64,000 nt of DNA from Bacillota bacterium (GTDB lineage Bacteria; Bacillota; Desulfotomaculia; Desulfotomaculales; Desulfallaceae). Made by a program: the position numbers and the translations under genes. How positions within the stretch are numbered: the first letter of the stretch is position 1; each line of letters opens with the position of its first letter. The notes under the pieces are model-generated. The model searched no databases and was not told the DNA's origin. It saw nothing but the letters and a program-made list of their open reading frames with translations. Shown one piece after another: positions 7,687-15,670 of this stretch. The stretch spans positions 62,001-126,000 of the forward strand of contig JAEXOR010000045.1 of the NCBI GenBank assembly GCA_023439185.1, read 5' to 3'.

Positions 7687-8789
7687 TGCGCGGTAAGCCG
7701 GTCATCGGGGTGTCCGAGGCGACAATCCTGATGTTTGTATTGCTGCTGTCCAGAATCTTTTTGGCCCATATTGTTTTTATCATCGACGCCGCCGCCAACG
7801 CCGCCTGGATGGTCCCCATCGCCGGTACAATTATGGCCCTGGCCGCTTTGTACCTGCTGGTGGCGGTGCTGAAAAGGGAACCCGGTTTGAACCTGGCGGA
7901 GACGGGAGAAAGGCTGGTGGGTCCTTATATCAATACCGGTTTCAGCCTTTATTACCTGGTTGTTTTTGTGGCCGGGGCCGGTTTGACCTTAAGGCAGCTG
8001 AGCGAGCGGGTGCTGAGCGGTTTTTTGCCGGACACGCCCATCAGCCTGGTCAGCAGTTTCATTCTCCTGGGCTCTTTGGCGGTGGCTTATCTGGGTCCGG
8101 AAGCGGTGGCCCGCACCGCCCGTTTTTTGGTAAGTGTAATCGTGGTCAGCACTCTGGTGCTGATTTTAATGACCGTGCCCCTGTGGCAGGCGGACGCCAT
8201 ATACCCCCTGTGGGGCAATGGCCTGCCGGGCATCCTGAAAGCCATAGCGAACAATACCGGTGATTTTGTGTTTATCCTGTTTTTGGGTTTTATCTACCCG
8301 TTCCTGCCCGGTGACAGGACTTTAAGTATTGGCTTTTGGTCTGTTGCGGCAATGGGGACGTCTATGTTTATTTTTGTACTGGTGGCAATCCTGGTCTTTA
8401 CTTATCCCACGGTGACTGAACTGAACAACCCCACCTTTGAGGTCGCCCGGATGGTAACTCTGGGCCGGTTCGGTCAGCGCCTGGAAATATTATTTCTGCC
8501 GATCTGGATGTTCAGCAACCTGATATTCCTGTCCATTTCTATGTATGCCGGTTCCAGCGTGCTGGCAACTCTGTCCCGGGTGACCGACAACAGGCCCTTT
8601 TTGTTTTCGGCCGCCGTACTCATCATGGTGGTGGCCTTTATGCCCCAGAGCTCGCCCCAGGCCGCCTACTGGACCCACGTGTTTATCAGCCGGTACAGTT
8701 TTTATATTCTGGTGGGCATCCTGCTGGCGCTTATCGGGTCAGGACTGCTGAAGGGCGGTGGGAAAGACGATGGCCGGGAAAGCCTTTAA
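7683..8789 (+). CDS. GerAB-type germination permease (APC superfamily)
   Basis: This is the B subunit of the rightward germinant receptor, with about 368 residues and hydrophobic helices along the whole length. The beginning GKPVIGVSEATILMFVLLLS and the motif EVARMVTLGRFGQRLE are characteristic of GerB permeases. ATG 7683 overlaps the gerA stop (ATGA), with GAGGATGG upstream. An open extension back to 7560 is a different frame of gerA and is not used. The 3' end overlaps the gerC start by about 20 bp. Confidence 0.92.
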   Translation: MMRGKPVIGVSEATILMFVLLLSRIFLAHIVFIIDAAANAAWMVPIAGTIMALAALYLLVAVLKREPGLNLAETGERLVGPYINTGFSLYYLVVFVAGAGLTLRQLSERVLSGFLPDTPISLVSSFILLGSLAVAYLGPEAVARTARFLVSVIVVSTLVLILMTVPLWQADAIYPLWGNGLPGILKAIANNTGDFVFILFLGFIYPFLPGDRTLSIGFWSVAAMGTSMFIFVLVAILVFTYPTVTELNNPTFEVARMVTLGRFGQRLEILFLPIWMFSNLIFLSISMYAGSSVLATLSRVTDNRPFLFSAAVLIMVVAFMPQSSPQAAYWTHVFISRYSFYILVGILLALIGSGLLKGGGKDDGRESL

Positions 8790-10014
8790 AATCATGCTTG
8801 TACTGCTTCTGCTGCTATGCCTGCCGGGCTGCTACGATTATAGCGAGCCGGATGAAATAGCCTGGGTGCTGGCCCTGGGTTTGGATCGCGGCCGGGAGAA
8901 CCTCTTGACTGTTACGGCGGTAATTGCCGTTCCCAAAGACATAGCCGGCGCCGGCGGCGGTGAAACTTCGTCCGGTGACGGGAGCCAGGGCGGTTTTTTC
9001 ACTGTCTCCCTGGAAGCGCCCACGCTTTTAAGCTCCCTGGAACTGTTAAATGCCGTGGTTGACCGCCGGGTTGACCTTTCCCACACCACCTGGTTTGTCT
9101 TTTCCCGGGAACTGGCGGAACAGGGCATCAACCGGTACTTTGCGCCAATAGCCAGGTTCTACCAGTTCCGCCGCACCAGCCATGTGCTGACCTGCGAGGG
9201 CCGGGCGGATGAGTTTTTGGCCAGGGGCCGGCCGGTAATGGAGAGCAACGTGAGCAAATATTACGAGCTGCTGCAGCTCGGGTGGAAATATACTGAATTT
9301 ATTCCCATGGATAGCTTTCATTCCTTTTATTATGAGGCTCATTCCACCGGGGTGGCGCCGGTTACATTTCTGGCGGCGCTGGAGAAGGATGAGCGCGTTT
9401 TTCCGGACAATTCCCCCAAGCCCAAGGGTGAGTACGAGGCCGGCCGGCTGCCCCGCCGGGGCGGCGGCAAAATAGAGCTCATGGGGGCGGCGGTTTATAA
9501 AAAAGGGGTGATGGTGGGCACTTTAAACTCCGATGAACTGGGGGTCAGAAAAATGTTCAACAACACCTTCAAACGCACAATTATGGATGTGCCGGATCCG
9601 CGTCACCCGGGCAAGTTTATTATTATGGAGGTCAACCCCCGTACGGGGCCCGATATTGATATCAGCATTGATGAAAACGATTACCCGGTGATTAAAGTTC
9701 ATTTGCGGCTGGAAGGTGAAGTGATTAGCATTCAAAGCGGTACTCATTATGAGACTCCCGAAAACATCGGCATCATAGAGGCGGCGGTGGAGAAAAAAGT
9801 GATGGAGGATATTGCCGCCACCATAAACAAAAGCAAAGAGCTGGAGGCTGATTTTTTTGGTTTCGGTCTGCACGCCAAAAAGCTGTTTCCTACTTGGTCC
9901 CGGTGGGAGGCGTATAGATGGGATGAGAAATACCCCCAGGCCGAAATTGAGTTCACTGTGGATTACCGGGTCAGGCGCACCGGGTTGCTTCATGAAATGG
10001 CGCCAATCCGTTAA
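8770..10014 (+). CDS. Ger(x)C family spore germination lipoprotein
   Basis: This is the C subunit of the rightward germinant receptor, 414 residues. The N-terminus MAGKAFKIMLVLLLLLCLPG runs directly into a lipobox cysteine (LPGC), followed by YDYSEPDEIAWVLALGLD, as in Ger(x)C proteins. The C-terminal region carries the family motif of acidic and amphipathic helices ending in VDYRVRRTG. ATG 8770 is preceded by GGTGGGAAAG; an in-frame GTG at 8758 is the alternative. It overlaps the gerB 3' end and is followed by a small membrane gene in the same operon. Confidence 0.92.
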   Translation: MAGKAFKIMLVLLLLLCLPGCYDYSEPDEIAWVLALGLDRGRENLLTVTAVIAVPKDIAGAGGGETSSGDGSQGGFFTVSLEAPTLLSSLELLNAVVDRRVDLSHTTWFVFSRELAEQGINRYFAPIARFYQFRRTSHVLTCEGRADEFLARGRPVMESNVSKYYELLQLGWKYTEFIPMDSFHSFYYEAHSTGVAPVTFLAALEKDERVFPDNSPKPKGEYEAGRLPRRGGGKIELMGAAVYKKGVMVGTLNSDELGVRKMFNNTFKRTIMDVPDPRHPGKFIIMEVNPRTGPDIDISIDENDYPVIKVHLRLEGEVISIQSGTHYETPENIGIIEAAVEKKVMEDIAATINKSKELEADFFGFGLHAKKLFPTWSRWEAYRWDEKYPQAEIEFTVDYRVRRTGLLHEMAPIR

Positions 10015-10056
10015 ACGCAGATGAAGGCGTGCTGTAATTCACCCGGGAGGTGTGCC

Positions 10057-10239
10057 GTGTTACTTTTGGCGTTAATCCTGGTCATAGTGCTGGCGGTGTC
10101 GGTGCACGTGGCCAGTTACGGGCTTTACGTTTTAAAGCACGAGCGCAACAGGCGCGGAGCGGCGGGGGCGTTTATCACCGCGGTGGCGACGCTGCTGGCG
10201 CCGCTGCTGCTGATGTGGTATTACGTTTATTTTACATAG
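10057..10239 (+). CDS. Small two-helix membrane protein, candidate germinant receptor D subunit
   Basis: A 60-residue protein made almost entirely of two hydrophobic segments (LLLALILVIVLAVSVHVASY and FITAVATLLAPLLLMWYYVY) joined by a short basic loop KHERNRRG. GTG 10057 has GGGAGG six bases upstream, better placed than ATG 10021. It follows gerC by 42 bp on the same strand. Small two-helix D subunits beside Bacillus gerA-type operons modulate germinant receptors. Size, topology and position match that class, but no residue-level signature is available, so the role is inferred. Confidence 0.65.
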   Translation: MLLLALILVIVLAVSVHVASYGLYVLKHERNRRGAAGAFITAVATLLAPLLLMWYYVYFT

Positions 10240-10283
10240 GACACAGGGGAACGGTTCTTCCGGCTGCCCCTCTTGCGGGCAAA

Positions 10284-10360
10284 TGTAGGGGCGCCCCTCG
10301 GGGGCGCCCGGACGGACATTGCATATGTGTTCCCGGGCGCCCGCAAGAGGCGCCCCTACA
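10284..10360. repeat. Inverted pair of GTAGGGGCGCCC repeats
   Basis: Two copies of the dispersed repeat face each other, 10284-10309 forward and 10335-10360 reverse, with a 25-bp spacer. The pair can fold into a long GC-rich hairpin. It sits between the end of the rightward ger operon and the convergent biotin carrier gene, so it may also act as a bidirectional transcription barrier. Confidence 0.8.
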
Positions 10361-10393
10361 AGCTTGCCGGGTACAGAACAGTCCCGGGCTTGG

Positions 10394-10606
10394 CTACTCC
10401 AGAGTCATAATAACGGTGTCGTTATTGACCACGTCGCCGGGGTTAACTTTAATTTCCTGGACGGTGCCGGCGGAAGGGGCGTAAATTTTAACCATCATCT
10501 TCATTGCTTCAATAGTAGCCACTGCGTCGTTTGCATTTACCTGGTCGCCTACTTTAACATCGATTGACACAAGTTTACCTACCATGGGTGATAATACATT
10601 TGCCAT
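10394..10606 (-). CDS. Stand-alone biotin/lipoyl carrier domain protein
   Basis: A 70-residue protein consisting only of a biotinyl domain. The biotinylation motif EAMKM has its acceptor lysine at residue 36, flanked by VLSPMVGKL at the start and VNPGDVVNND near the end. It resembles the carrier subunit of sodium-pumping or acyl-CoA decarboxylases/carboxylases. ATG 10606 has GAGGAGGAACAG upstream; the open frame extends to 10648 without a better start. No carboxylase, decarboxylase or biotin ligase gene lies nearby, so its partner is encoded elsewhere. Confidence 0.9.
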   Translation of the reverse strand: MANVLSPMVGKLVSIDVKVGDQVNANDAVATIEAMKMMVKIYAPSAGTVQEIKVNPGDVVNNDTVIMTLE

Positions 10607-10820
10607 TTCTCTGTTCCTCCTCAAATTCTTTTTTATTTTGCACCCCAAATTTTGCTCATTACTTTAATATTTAATTTTAATTTGTTCGAACCTTAATTTA
10701 TGTAGGGCTAATAGAAATTATTACATAATTTAAAATTAACGTCAATTATCAAATCCATGTTTTTTTGTTTTGTATATACCATAAAATAAATATAAAAAGT
10801 GGTTGCATAGCGCCTTTTGG

Positions 10821-10849
10821 TTGCGGTGACGGCTAAATTATGCTAAAAT
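10821..10849 (+). promoter_or_regulatory. Candidate sigma-A promoter of tig
   Basis: TTGCGG (10821-10826) and TAAAAT (10844-10849) with a 17-bp spacer lie 80 bp upstream of the trigger factor gene in a long AT-rich intergenic region. Confidence 0.55.
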
Positions 10850-10928
10850 TAAACGTCAATCACGTATTTTTTTTTACCCGGTGGTTGCAGGTTAAAAATA
10901 TTACATATGATTACTCACAAGGGGGAGC

Positions 10929-12263
10929 ATGATGAAGGCTACCGCGGAAAAACTGGAGAACAACGAAGTACTGCTTGATGTAGAGGTTGATTCCGACCAG
11001 TTGGAAAAGGCAATGGAGCAGGCATACCGCAAACTGGTCAAAACCGTCAACGTACCCGGATTTCGCAAGGGTAAAGTCCCGCGGGTGGTTTTTGAGAACT
11101 TCGTGGGCAAAGCGGCCCTATATAACGAAGCAATGGAGATTGTGGTACCGGAAGCATATATGCAGGCTGTTGAGGAGACCAATGTGGAACCGGTGAGCCA
11201 GCCGAAAGTGGAATTGGTGCAGGTGGAGGAGGGCAAACCGGTAAAGTTTACAGCCACCGTTAAAGTAAAGCCCGAAGTAACCCTGGGTCAGTACGCGGGG
11301 CTTGAGGTCACCCAGCCGGACGCCGAAGTAACCGACCAGGACGTGGATAGTGAATTGAAAAAGCTGCAGGACAGGCATGCCCAACTGGTCAACCTGGATG
11401 AGGGCGCGGTAGAGATGGGTGACATTGCAGTTATTGATTTCGTCGGTCGCAAAGACGGGGTGGAATTCGAGGGCGGTAAAGGTGATGATTACTCCCTGGA
11501 GATCGGCTCGGGCTCCTTCATACCCGGATTTGAGGATCAACTGGTGGGTGTGTCCATTGGCGGGAGCACCGAGGTAACCGTTACGTTTCCCGAAGATTAC
11601 CCCAATGAAGACCTTAAAGGACAGGAAGCTGTTTTTTCAGTGACCATAAAAAGCGTCAAGCGTAAAGAAATTTCCGCCCTTGATGACGAGTTTGCCAAAG
11701 ACGTCAGCGAGTTTGATACCATTGAGGAACTAAAGACGGATATCTTTAATAAATTAAAAGAAGCAGCCCAGCAGCGGGCCAAATATCAGATCAATAACGA
11801 AGCGGTGCAAAAAGCGGTTGAAAACGCCGCGGTGGATATCCCCGAAGAGATGGTGGAACTGCGGCTGTTGGAAATGCTGGACAATATGGAAAAAAGGCTG
11901 CAGACGCAGGGTTTGGACATGGAAAAATACATGAAGTACACCAATTCGACCATTGATGACCTGAAAGCCAGCCTGAAGGACGACGCGTACAGGGGCGTCA
12001 AGACCACCCTGGTTTTAGAAACCGTCGCTAAAAATGAGCATATTATTGTCACCGATGAGGACCTGGAAAACGAAATTACAAGGATGGCCGAACATTACCA
12101 GCAGGAACCCGGTGTAGTGCGTAAAATACTGGAAGGGCAGAATCAGCTTGATTTAATCAGGGAAAACCTGACTCAGCAAAAGACCATCGAATTAATCGCC
12201 GAGCAGGCCGTGCTGGTGGAGAGCACGGCACAGGAAAGCACGGAACAGGCGCCCGGGGAATAA
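10929..12263 (+). CDS. tig: Trigger factor (ribosome-associated chaperone)
   Basis: A ribosome-bound peptidyl-prolyl isomerase/chaperone that meets nascent chains at the exit tunnel. It has 444 residues, about the usual length. The ribosome-docking signature GFRKGKVP is at residues 44-51. The FKBP-type domain follows (about 155-245, with EMGDIAVIDFVGRKDG), then the helical C-terminal chaperone domain. Two adjacent ATGs (10929 and 10932) follow GGGGGAG; the second has the better spacing. It is the first gene of tig-clpP-clpX, a classical protein quality control cluster. Confidence 0.97.
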   Translation: MMKATAEKLENNEVLLDVEVDSDQLEKAMEQAYRKLVKTVNVPGFRKGKVPRVVFENFVGKAALYNEAMEIVVPEAYMQAVEETNVEPVSQPKVELVQVEEGKPVKFTATVKVKPEVTLGQYAGLEVTQPDAEVTDQDVDSELKKLQDRHAQLVNLDEGAVEMGDIAVIDFVGRKDGVEFEGGKGDDYSLEIGSGSFIPGFEDQLVGVSIGGSTEVTVTFPEDYPNEDLKGQEAVFSVTIKSVKRKEISALDDEFAKDVSEFDTIEELKTDIFNKLKEAAQQRAKYQINNEAVQKAVENAAVDIPEEMVELRLLEMLDNMEKRLQTQGLDMEKYMKYTNSTIDDLKASLKDDAYRGVKTTLVLETVAKNEHIIVTDEDLENEITRMAEHYQQEPGVVRKILEGQNQLDLIRENLTQQKTIELIAEQAVLVESTAQESTEQAPGE

Positions 12264-12318
12264 TTTGTGTGGCATAGTTGTAACAGATGCAGTATAATCT
12301 TTTAAGGAGGGGATAGCC

Positions 12319-12903
12319 ATGTCCTATCTTGTTCCCATAGTGGTTGAGCAGACCAACCGGGGTGAAAGGTCCTACGATATTTATTCCAGGCTTTTGAAAG
12401 ACCGGATTATTTTTATCGGCGGGCAGATTGAAGACCACATGGCCAACCTGGTTATTGCCCAACTGTTGTTTCTGGAAGCGGATGACCCGGAAAAGGACAT
12501 CAATATTTACATTAATTCTCCCGGCGGAGTAATCACGGCCGGGATGGCCATATACGACACCATGCAATATGTCAGGGCCGACGTTTCCACCATCTGCCTG
12601 GGGCAGGCGGCCAGCATGGGCGCTTTTCTCCTGGCGGCCGGCACCCCCGGCAAGCGTTACGCCCTTCCGTACGCCCGGATTATGGTCCACCAGCCGGCCG
12701 GCGGTTTTCAGGGGCAGGCCACCGATATAGATATTCAGGCCAAGGAAATACTGCGGATGCGTGAAACCATGAACACGTTAATGGCCAGGCACACGGGGCA
12801 GCCGGTGGAGAAAATTGCCCGGGATACCGAACGCGACTACTTTATGTCGGCCGAAGAAGCCAAAGAGTATGGGATTATTGACAAGGTATTTGTGCGTTCA
12901 TAA
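12319..12903 (+). CDS. clpP: ATP-dependent Clp protease proteolytic subunit
   Basis: The serine peptidase core of ClpXP/ClpCP, 194 residues. Catalytic Ser lies in GQAASMGAFLL (about residue 97), His in RIMVHQP (about 122), and Asp in the C-terminal KEYGIID (about 171). The N-terminus YLVPIVVEQTNRGERSYDIY is conserved. ATG 12319 has AAGGAGGGG upstream. It is 55 bp after tig and 27 bp before clpX, so likely co-transcribed with clpX, its unfoldase partner. Confidence 0.98.
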   Translation: MSYLVPIVVEQTNRGERSYDIYSRLLKDRIIFIGGQIEDHMANLVIAQLLFLEADDPEKDINIYINSPGGVITAGMAIYDTMQYVRADVSTICLGQAASMGAFLLAAGTPGKRYALPYARIMVHQPAGGFQGQATDIDIQAKEILRMRETMNTLMARHTGQPVEKIARDTERDYFMSAEEAKEYGIIDKVFVRS

Positions 12904-12930
12904 AAATGTCCCCAATTGATGAGGTGAATT

Positions 12931-14181
12931 ATGTTTAACGAAAAGGGTCAACTGAAATGCTCCTTCTGCGGCAAGCTGCAGGACCAGGTGAAAAAACTTG
13001 TGGCCGGACCGGGCGTATATATCTGCGATGAATGCATCGAACTATGCAATGAAATTATCGAAGAGGAACTGAACGAAGACATCGGCCTGGACCTGGGGGA
13101 TGTTCCCAAACCAAGGGAAATCAAAGACATCCTGGATCAGTACGTCATCGGTCAGGAAAACGCCAAAAAGGCTCTGGCGGTGGCGGTATACAACCACTAT
13201 AAGCGCATCAACCTGGGCGGCAAGATTGACGACGTGGAATTGCAAAAGAGCAATATCGTGATGCTCGGTCCCACCGGCAGCGGTAAAACATTGTTGGCCC
13301 AAACTCTGGCCAGGCTGCTTAACGTGCCCTTCGCCATTGCCGACGCCACATCCCTGACCGAGGCCGGTTATGTCGGCGAAGACGTGGAAAATATTCTGCT
13401 CAAGCTGATCCAGGCCGCGGATTACGATGTGGAAAAGGCTGAAAAGGGTATTATCTATATTGATGAAATAGACAAAATTGCCCGCAAATCGGAAAATCCG
13501 TCCATTACCCGGGATGTTTCCGGTGAGGGTGTCCAGCAAGCTCTGCTGAAAATCCTTGAGGGCACCGTGGCCAGCGTGCCGCCCCAGGGAGGCCGCAAGC
13601 ATCCGCACCAGGAATTTATCCAACTGGATACCACCAACATCCTGTTTATTTGCGGCGGCGCTTTCGACGGCATTGATAAGATTATTCAAAACCGCATCGG
13701 TCAGAAGGTAATGGGCTTCGGGGCTGATATCAAGCCCAGGCAGGAGCAGAAGATCGGCGAGATCCTGGCCCAGATTCTGCCCGAGGATCTGCTCAGGTAC
13801 GGTCTGATCCCCGAATTCGTAGGCCGCCTGCCCATCATAGTGACCCTGGAGGCCTTAAATGAGGAGGCCCTGGTGCGTATCCTCACCGAGCCCAGGAACG
13901 CTCTGGTTAAGCAGTACGAGAAACTGTTTGACCTGGACGGGGTGAACCTGGAATTCCAGGCCGACGGGCTCAAGACCATCGCCCAGGAAGCGCTGCGGCG
14001 CAAAACCGGGGCCCGGGGCTTGCGCTCCATTCTTGAAGACATTATGCTGGAGATTATGTACGATATCCCGTCCCGGGACGACATCGCCAAGTGCGTAATC
14101 ACCAGGGACACCATCCTGAAGAAAGAAAAGCCCCTGCTGGTGTCCATGGAGCGGAAAAAGAAAAAAGAAGAGTCAGCGTAA
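12931..14181 (+). CDS. clpX: ATP-dependent Clp protease ATP-binding subunit ClpX
   Basis: The AAA+ unfoldase that feeds ClpP, 416 residues. A C4 zinc-binding domain is at the N-terminus (CSFC and CDEC pairs within residues 10-37). Walker A GPTGSGKT is near residue 113 and Walker B IIYIDEIDKIA follows. The RKHPHQEF and sensor-2 GARGLRSILE motifs are present, as is the IGF-type ClpP-contact loop (here NRIGQKVMGFG). The C-terminal tail is Lys/Glu rich. A strong terminator follows at 14191, which makes clpX the last gene of tig-clpP-clpX. Confidence 0.98.
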   Translation: MFNEKGQLKCSFCGKLQDQVKKLVAGPGVYICDECIELCNEIIEEELNEDIGLDLGDVPKPREIKDILDQYVIGQENAKKALAVAVYNHYKRINLGGKIDDVELQKSNIVMLGPTGSGKTLLAQTLARLLNVPFAIADATSLTEAGYVGEDVENILLKLIQAADYDVEKAEKGIIYIDEIDKIARKSENPSITRDVSGEGVQQALLKILEGTVASVPPQGGRKHPHQEFIQLDTTNILFICGGAFDGIDKIIQNRIGQKVMGFGADIKPRQEQKIGEILAQILPEDLLRYGLIPEFVGRLPIIVTLEALNEEALVRILTEPRNALVKQYEKLFDLDGVNLEFQADGLKTIAQEALRRKTGARGLRSILEDIMLEIMYDIPSRDDIAKCVITRDTILKKEKPLLVSMERKKKKEESA

Positions 14182-14190
14182 ACACGAAGG

Positions 14191-14238
14191 GGCTGTTGCA
14201 CAACGAATTAAAAATTCGTGGTGCTGCAGCCTTTTTTT
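14191..14238 (+). terminator. Terminator downstream of clpX
   Basis: A long imperfect stem (GGCTG..GCAC..ACGAAT pairing with ATTCGT..GTGC..CAGCC) with a TAAAA loop, followed by seven T residues. It ends the tig-clpP-clpX unit at the border of the AT-rich insert. Confidence 0.85.
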
Positions 14239-14460
14239 GTCTTAAAATACAAACTGCAAGTTCCGAAGAACCCGCAGTTGCAGTACAATTAAGTTATGCG
14301 ACTAACAAAATCATACACCAAAAATTATACAGTTGTTTTGTCCTAACAGCATCTACTCTTACAACTTTGTGGAGTACAACAAACTGGAATTTGCCAGCGT
14401 CGTGTTATACTTATTAGGTACGCCTTTGGGGGCAAAGATGAACGGCGGAATGGCAAGTAT
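14239..14460. other. AT-rich non-coding stretch between clpX and the methyltransferase gene
   Basis: No supported gene, promoter or RNA is seen here. Base composition shifts to AT-rich, like the methyltransferase that follows, which suggests that the left border of an acquired segment lies here. Confidence 0.4.
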
Positions 14461-15186
14461 TCAAATGACTTTAGCAATCAACTGAACGAGGTTAAAATAC
14501 CTTCCGCCCTCAGCTTCCATCATTTTTTTATCGCCTACGGCATAGGGATTAGGACAGGTCAGCCATTCTTCCCACGATTGTTTACAGCAGAGCATTTCAC
14601 GAATGTCAATAATTTCAATACCTTTTTCTGTTTCCCATAAGTTTTTCCACCAATCAAGAGAATGAATAGTCCTTGCCACCTCACTATTCCAAAATGGCTT
14701 CATTTCATCAGGGACATTTTCACCAAATTCATATTTTATTCCGGGAATAGCCACGGCGATATAGCCGCCCTTTTTTACAAAAGGAATGAGCGACGGGAGC
14801 ATTTCTGGCGTATCACCGAAATGATGATAAGCGCCCACAGTGAACAACAGGTCAAAATATCCGTTTGCAAAAGGCAAGCCTTTGGTCGCATCTACGGAAA
14901 TCGGAACGGCCTTATTATCAATTCCGACAGATTGAAAACGCTCATAGTTTTCAGTTGGCGAAATCCAAAGGTCGGCGGCAAAAACGGACGCGCCATATTT
15001 TTTCGTAAGCAACAGCGTGGAAAGACCACACCCGCAGCCAAGGTCAAGGATTCGCATATTCTCATTGATGTTCAGGTGCGACGACAATTCCTCTGATAAG
15101 CGCATGGCGTTCGGCCCCATCATTGTGGCTTTCAGGAACTCAACATTTTTATCATTGGACATAAACTGGTTTGTAAATGAATACAT
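14461..15186 (-). CDS. Class I SAM-dependent methyltransferase
   Basis: A 241-residue protein of the methyltransferase type 11 fold. The SAM-binding motif I is MRILDLGCGCGLSTLLL, motif II has an acidic residue in VFAADLW, and the later motif is YFDLLFTVGAYHHFGD. The substrate cannot be inferred. ATG 15186 has AAAGGAAG upstream; the open frame continues to 15321 through the leader and is not used. Codon use is AT-rich, unlike both neighbours, which suggests horizontal acquisition. Expression appears to be controlled by a leader with a short peptide and alternative hairpins (15290-15434). Confidence 0.9.
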   Translation of the reverse strand: MYSFTNQFMSNDKNVEFLKATMMGPNAMRLSEELSSHLNINENMRILDLGCGCGLSTLLLTKKYGASVFAADLWISPTENYERFQSVGIDNKAVPISVDATKGLPFANGYFDLLFTVGAYHHFGDTPEMLPSLIPFVKKGGYIAVAIPGIKYEFGENVPDEMKPFWNSEVARTIHSLDWWKNLWETEKGIEIIDIREMLCCKQSWEEWLTCPNPYAVGDKKMMEAEGGRYFNLVQLIAKVI

Positions 15187-15291
15187 GGTATTCTTCCTTT
15201 CTAATTTTGCCTTATAGAAAGAAAACAAAAAAGCACAGTATATTACTGCGCTACAAACTACACCATTATAAATAATGGATGCTCGTTCAAT

Positions 15292-15393
15292 CTGTAAGGC
15301 AGTTTTTGATAACACAAACAAGAGCAGAATAACTGCTCATCTCATGCCCTTAACCAAATCCTTACAGGATGACCGACATCAATACACTCCTTC
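15292..15393 (-). promoter_or_regulatory. Attenuator-like leader with MSVIL leader peptide
   Basis: On the minus strand, GAAGGAG (15387-15393) precedes a five-codon frame MSVIL (15379 down to the stop at 15362). CTGTAAGG, overlapping its stop (15360-15367), is exactly complementary to CCTTACAG further downstream (15292-15299). Between them lies a 6-bp hairpin GAGCAG-TTATT-CTGCTC (15322-15338) followed by a T-rich run, as in a terminator. Peptide translation and two competing pairings form a classical attenuation layout for the methyltransferase. Confidence 0.6.
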
Positions 15394-15405
15394 TTTCTTT
15401 AATTT

Positions 15406-15434
15406 ACTTTATCATGACACTATCATTATGTCAA
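15406..15434 (-). promoter_or_regulatory. Promoter with overlapping palindromic operator
   Basis: TTGACA (15429-15434) and TAAAGT (15406-15411) are separated by 17 bp. The -35 box and spacer contain an interrupted palindrome TGACA-N9-TGTCA (15415-15433), which is placed like a repressor site. It drives the leader and methyltransferase gene leftwards. Confidence 0.6.
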
Positions 15435-15568
15435 TGAAACGAGTTGCTTTATCACCTAAAAGTATACAAAATATAAGTAATTCGTATTTCAACCTACTCA
15501 CAAAATTCCTGTTTGCCATTACCACAAAGGTAATAACAGATTTCACTAATAAAACAATAATCAATAAC

Positions 15569-15619
15569 GAAAAAAGTACCCCTGCTAATTTTTCAAAAAT
15601 TAGCAGGGGTACTTTTTTC
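15569..15619. terminator. 51-bp perfect palindrome, bidirectional terminator
   Basis: Left arm 15569-15593 and right arm 15595-15619 are exact reverse complements (25 bp) around one central base. The outer ends are A6/T6 runs and the core is GTACCCCTGCTAATTTTT. It lies just past the 3' end of the chemoreceptor gene, where it can terminate that leftward operon, and it insulates the methyltransferase promoter. Confidence 0.75.
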
Positions 15620-15670
15620 GTCGCGGACTGTACCTTAACTTAATGACATTGCCCTGCAAGGGGGGGCTTT

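Noticed and set aside
14188..14240. GGGGCTGTTGCA-like insertion sequence end after clpX
   Set aside because: The sequence is one arm of a symmetric hairpin followed by a T run, which is better explained as a terminator; no transposase or second IS end is present.
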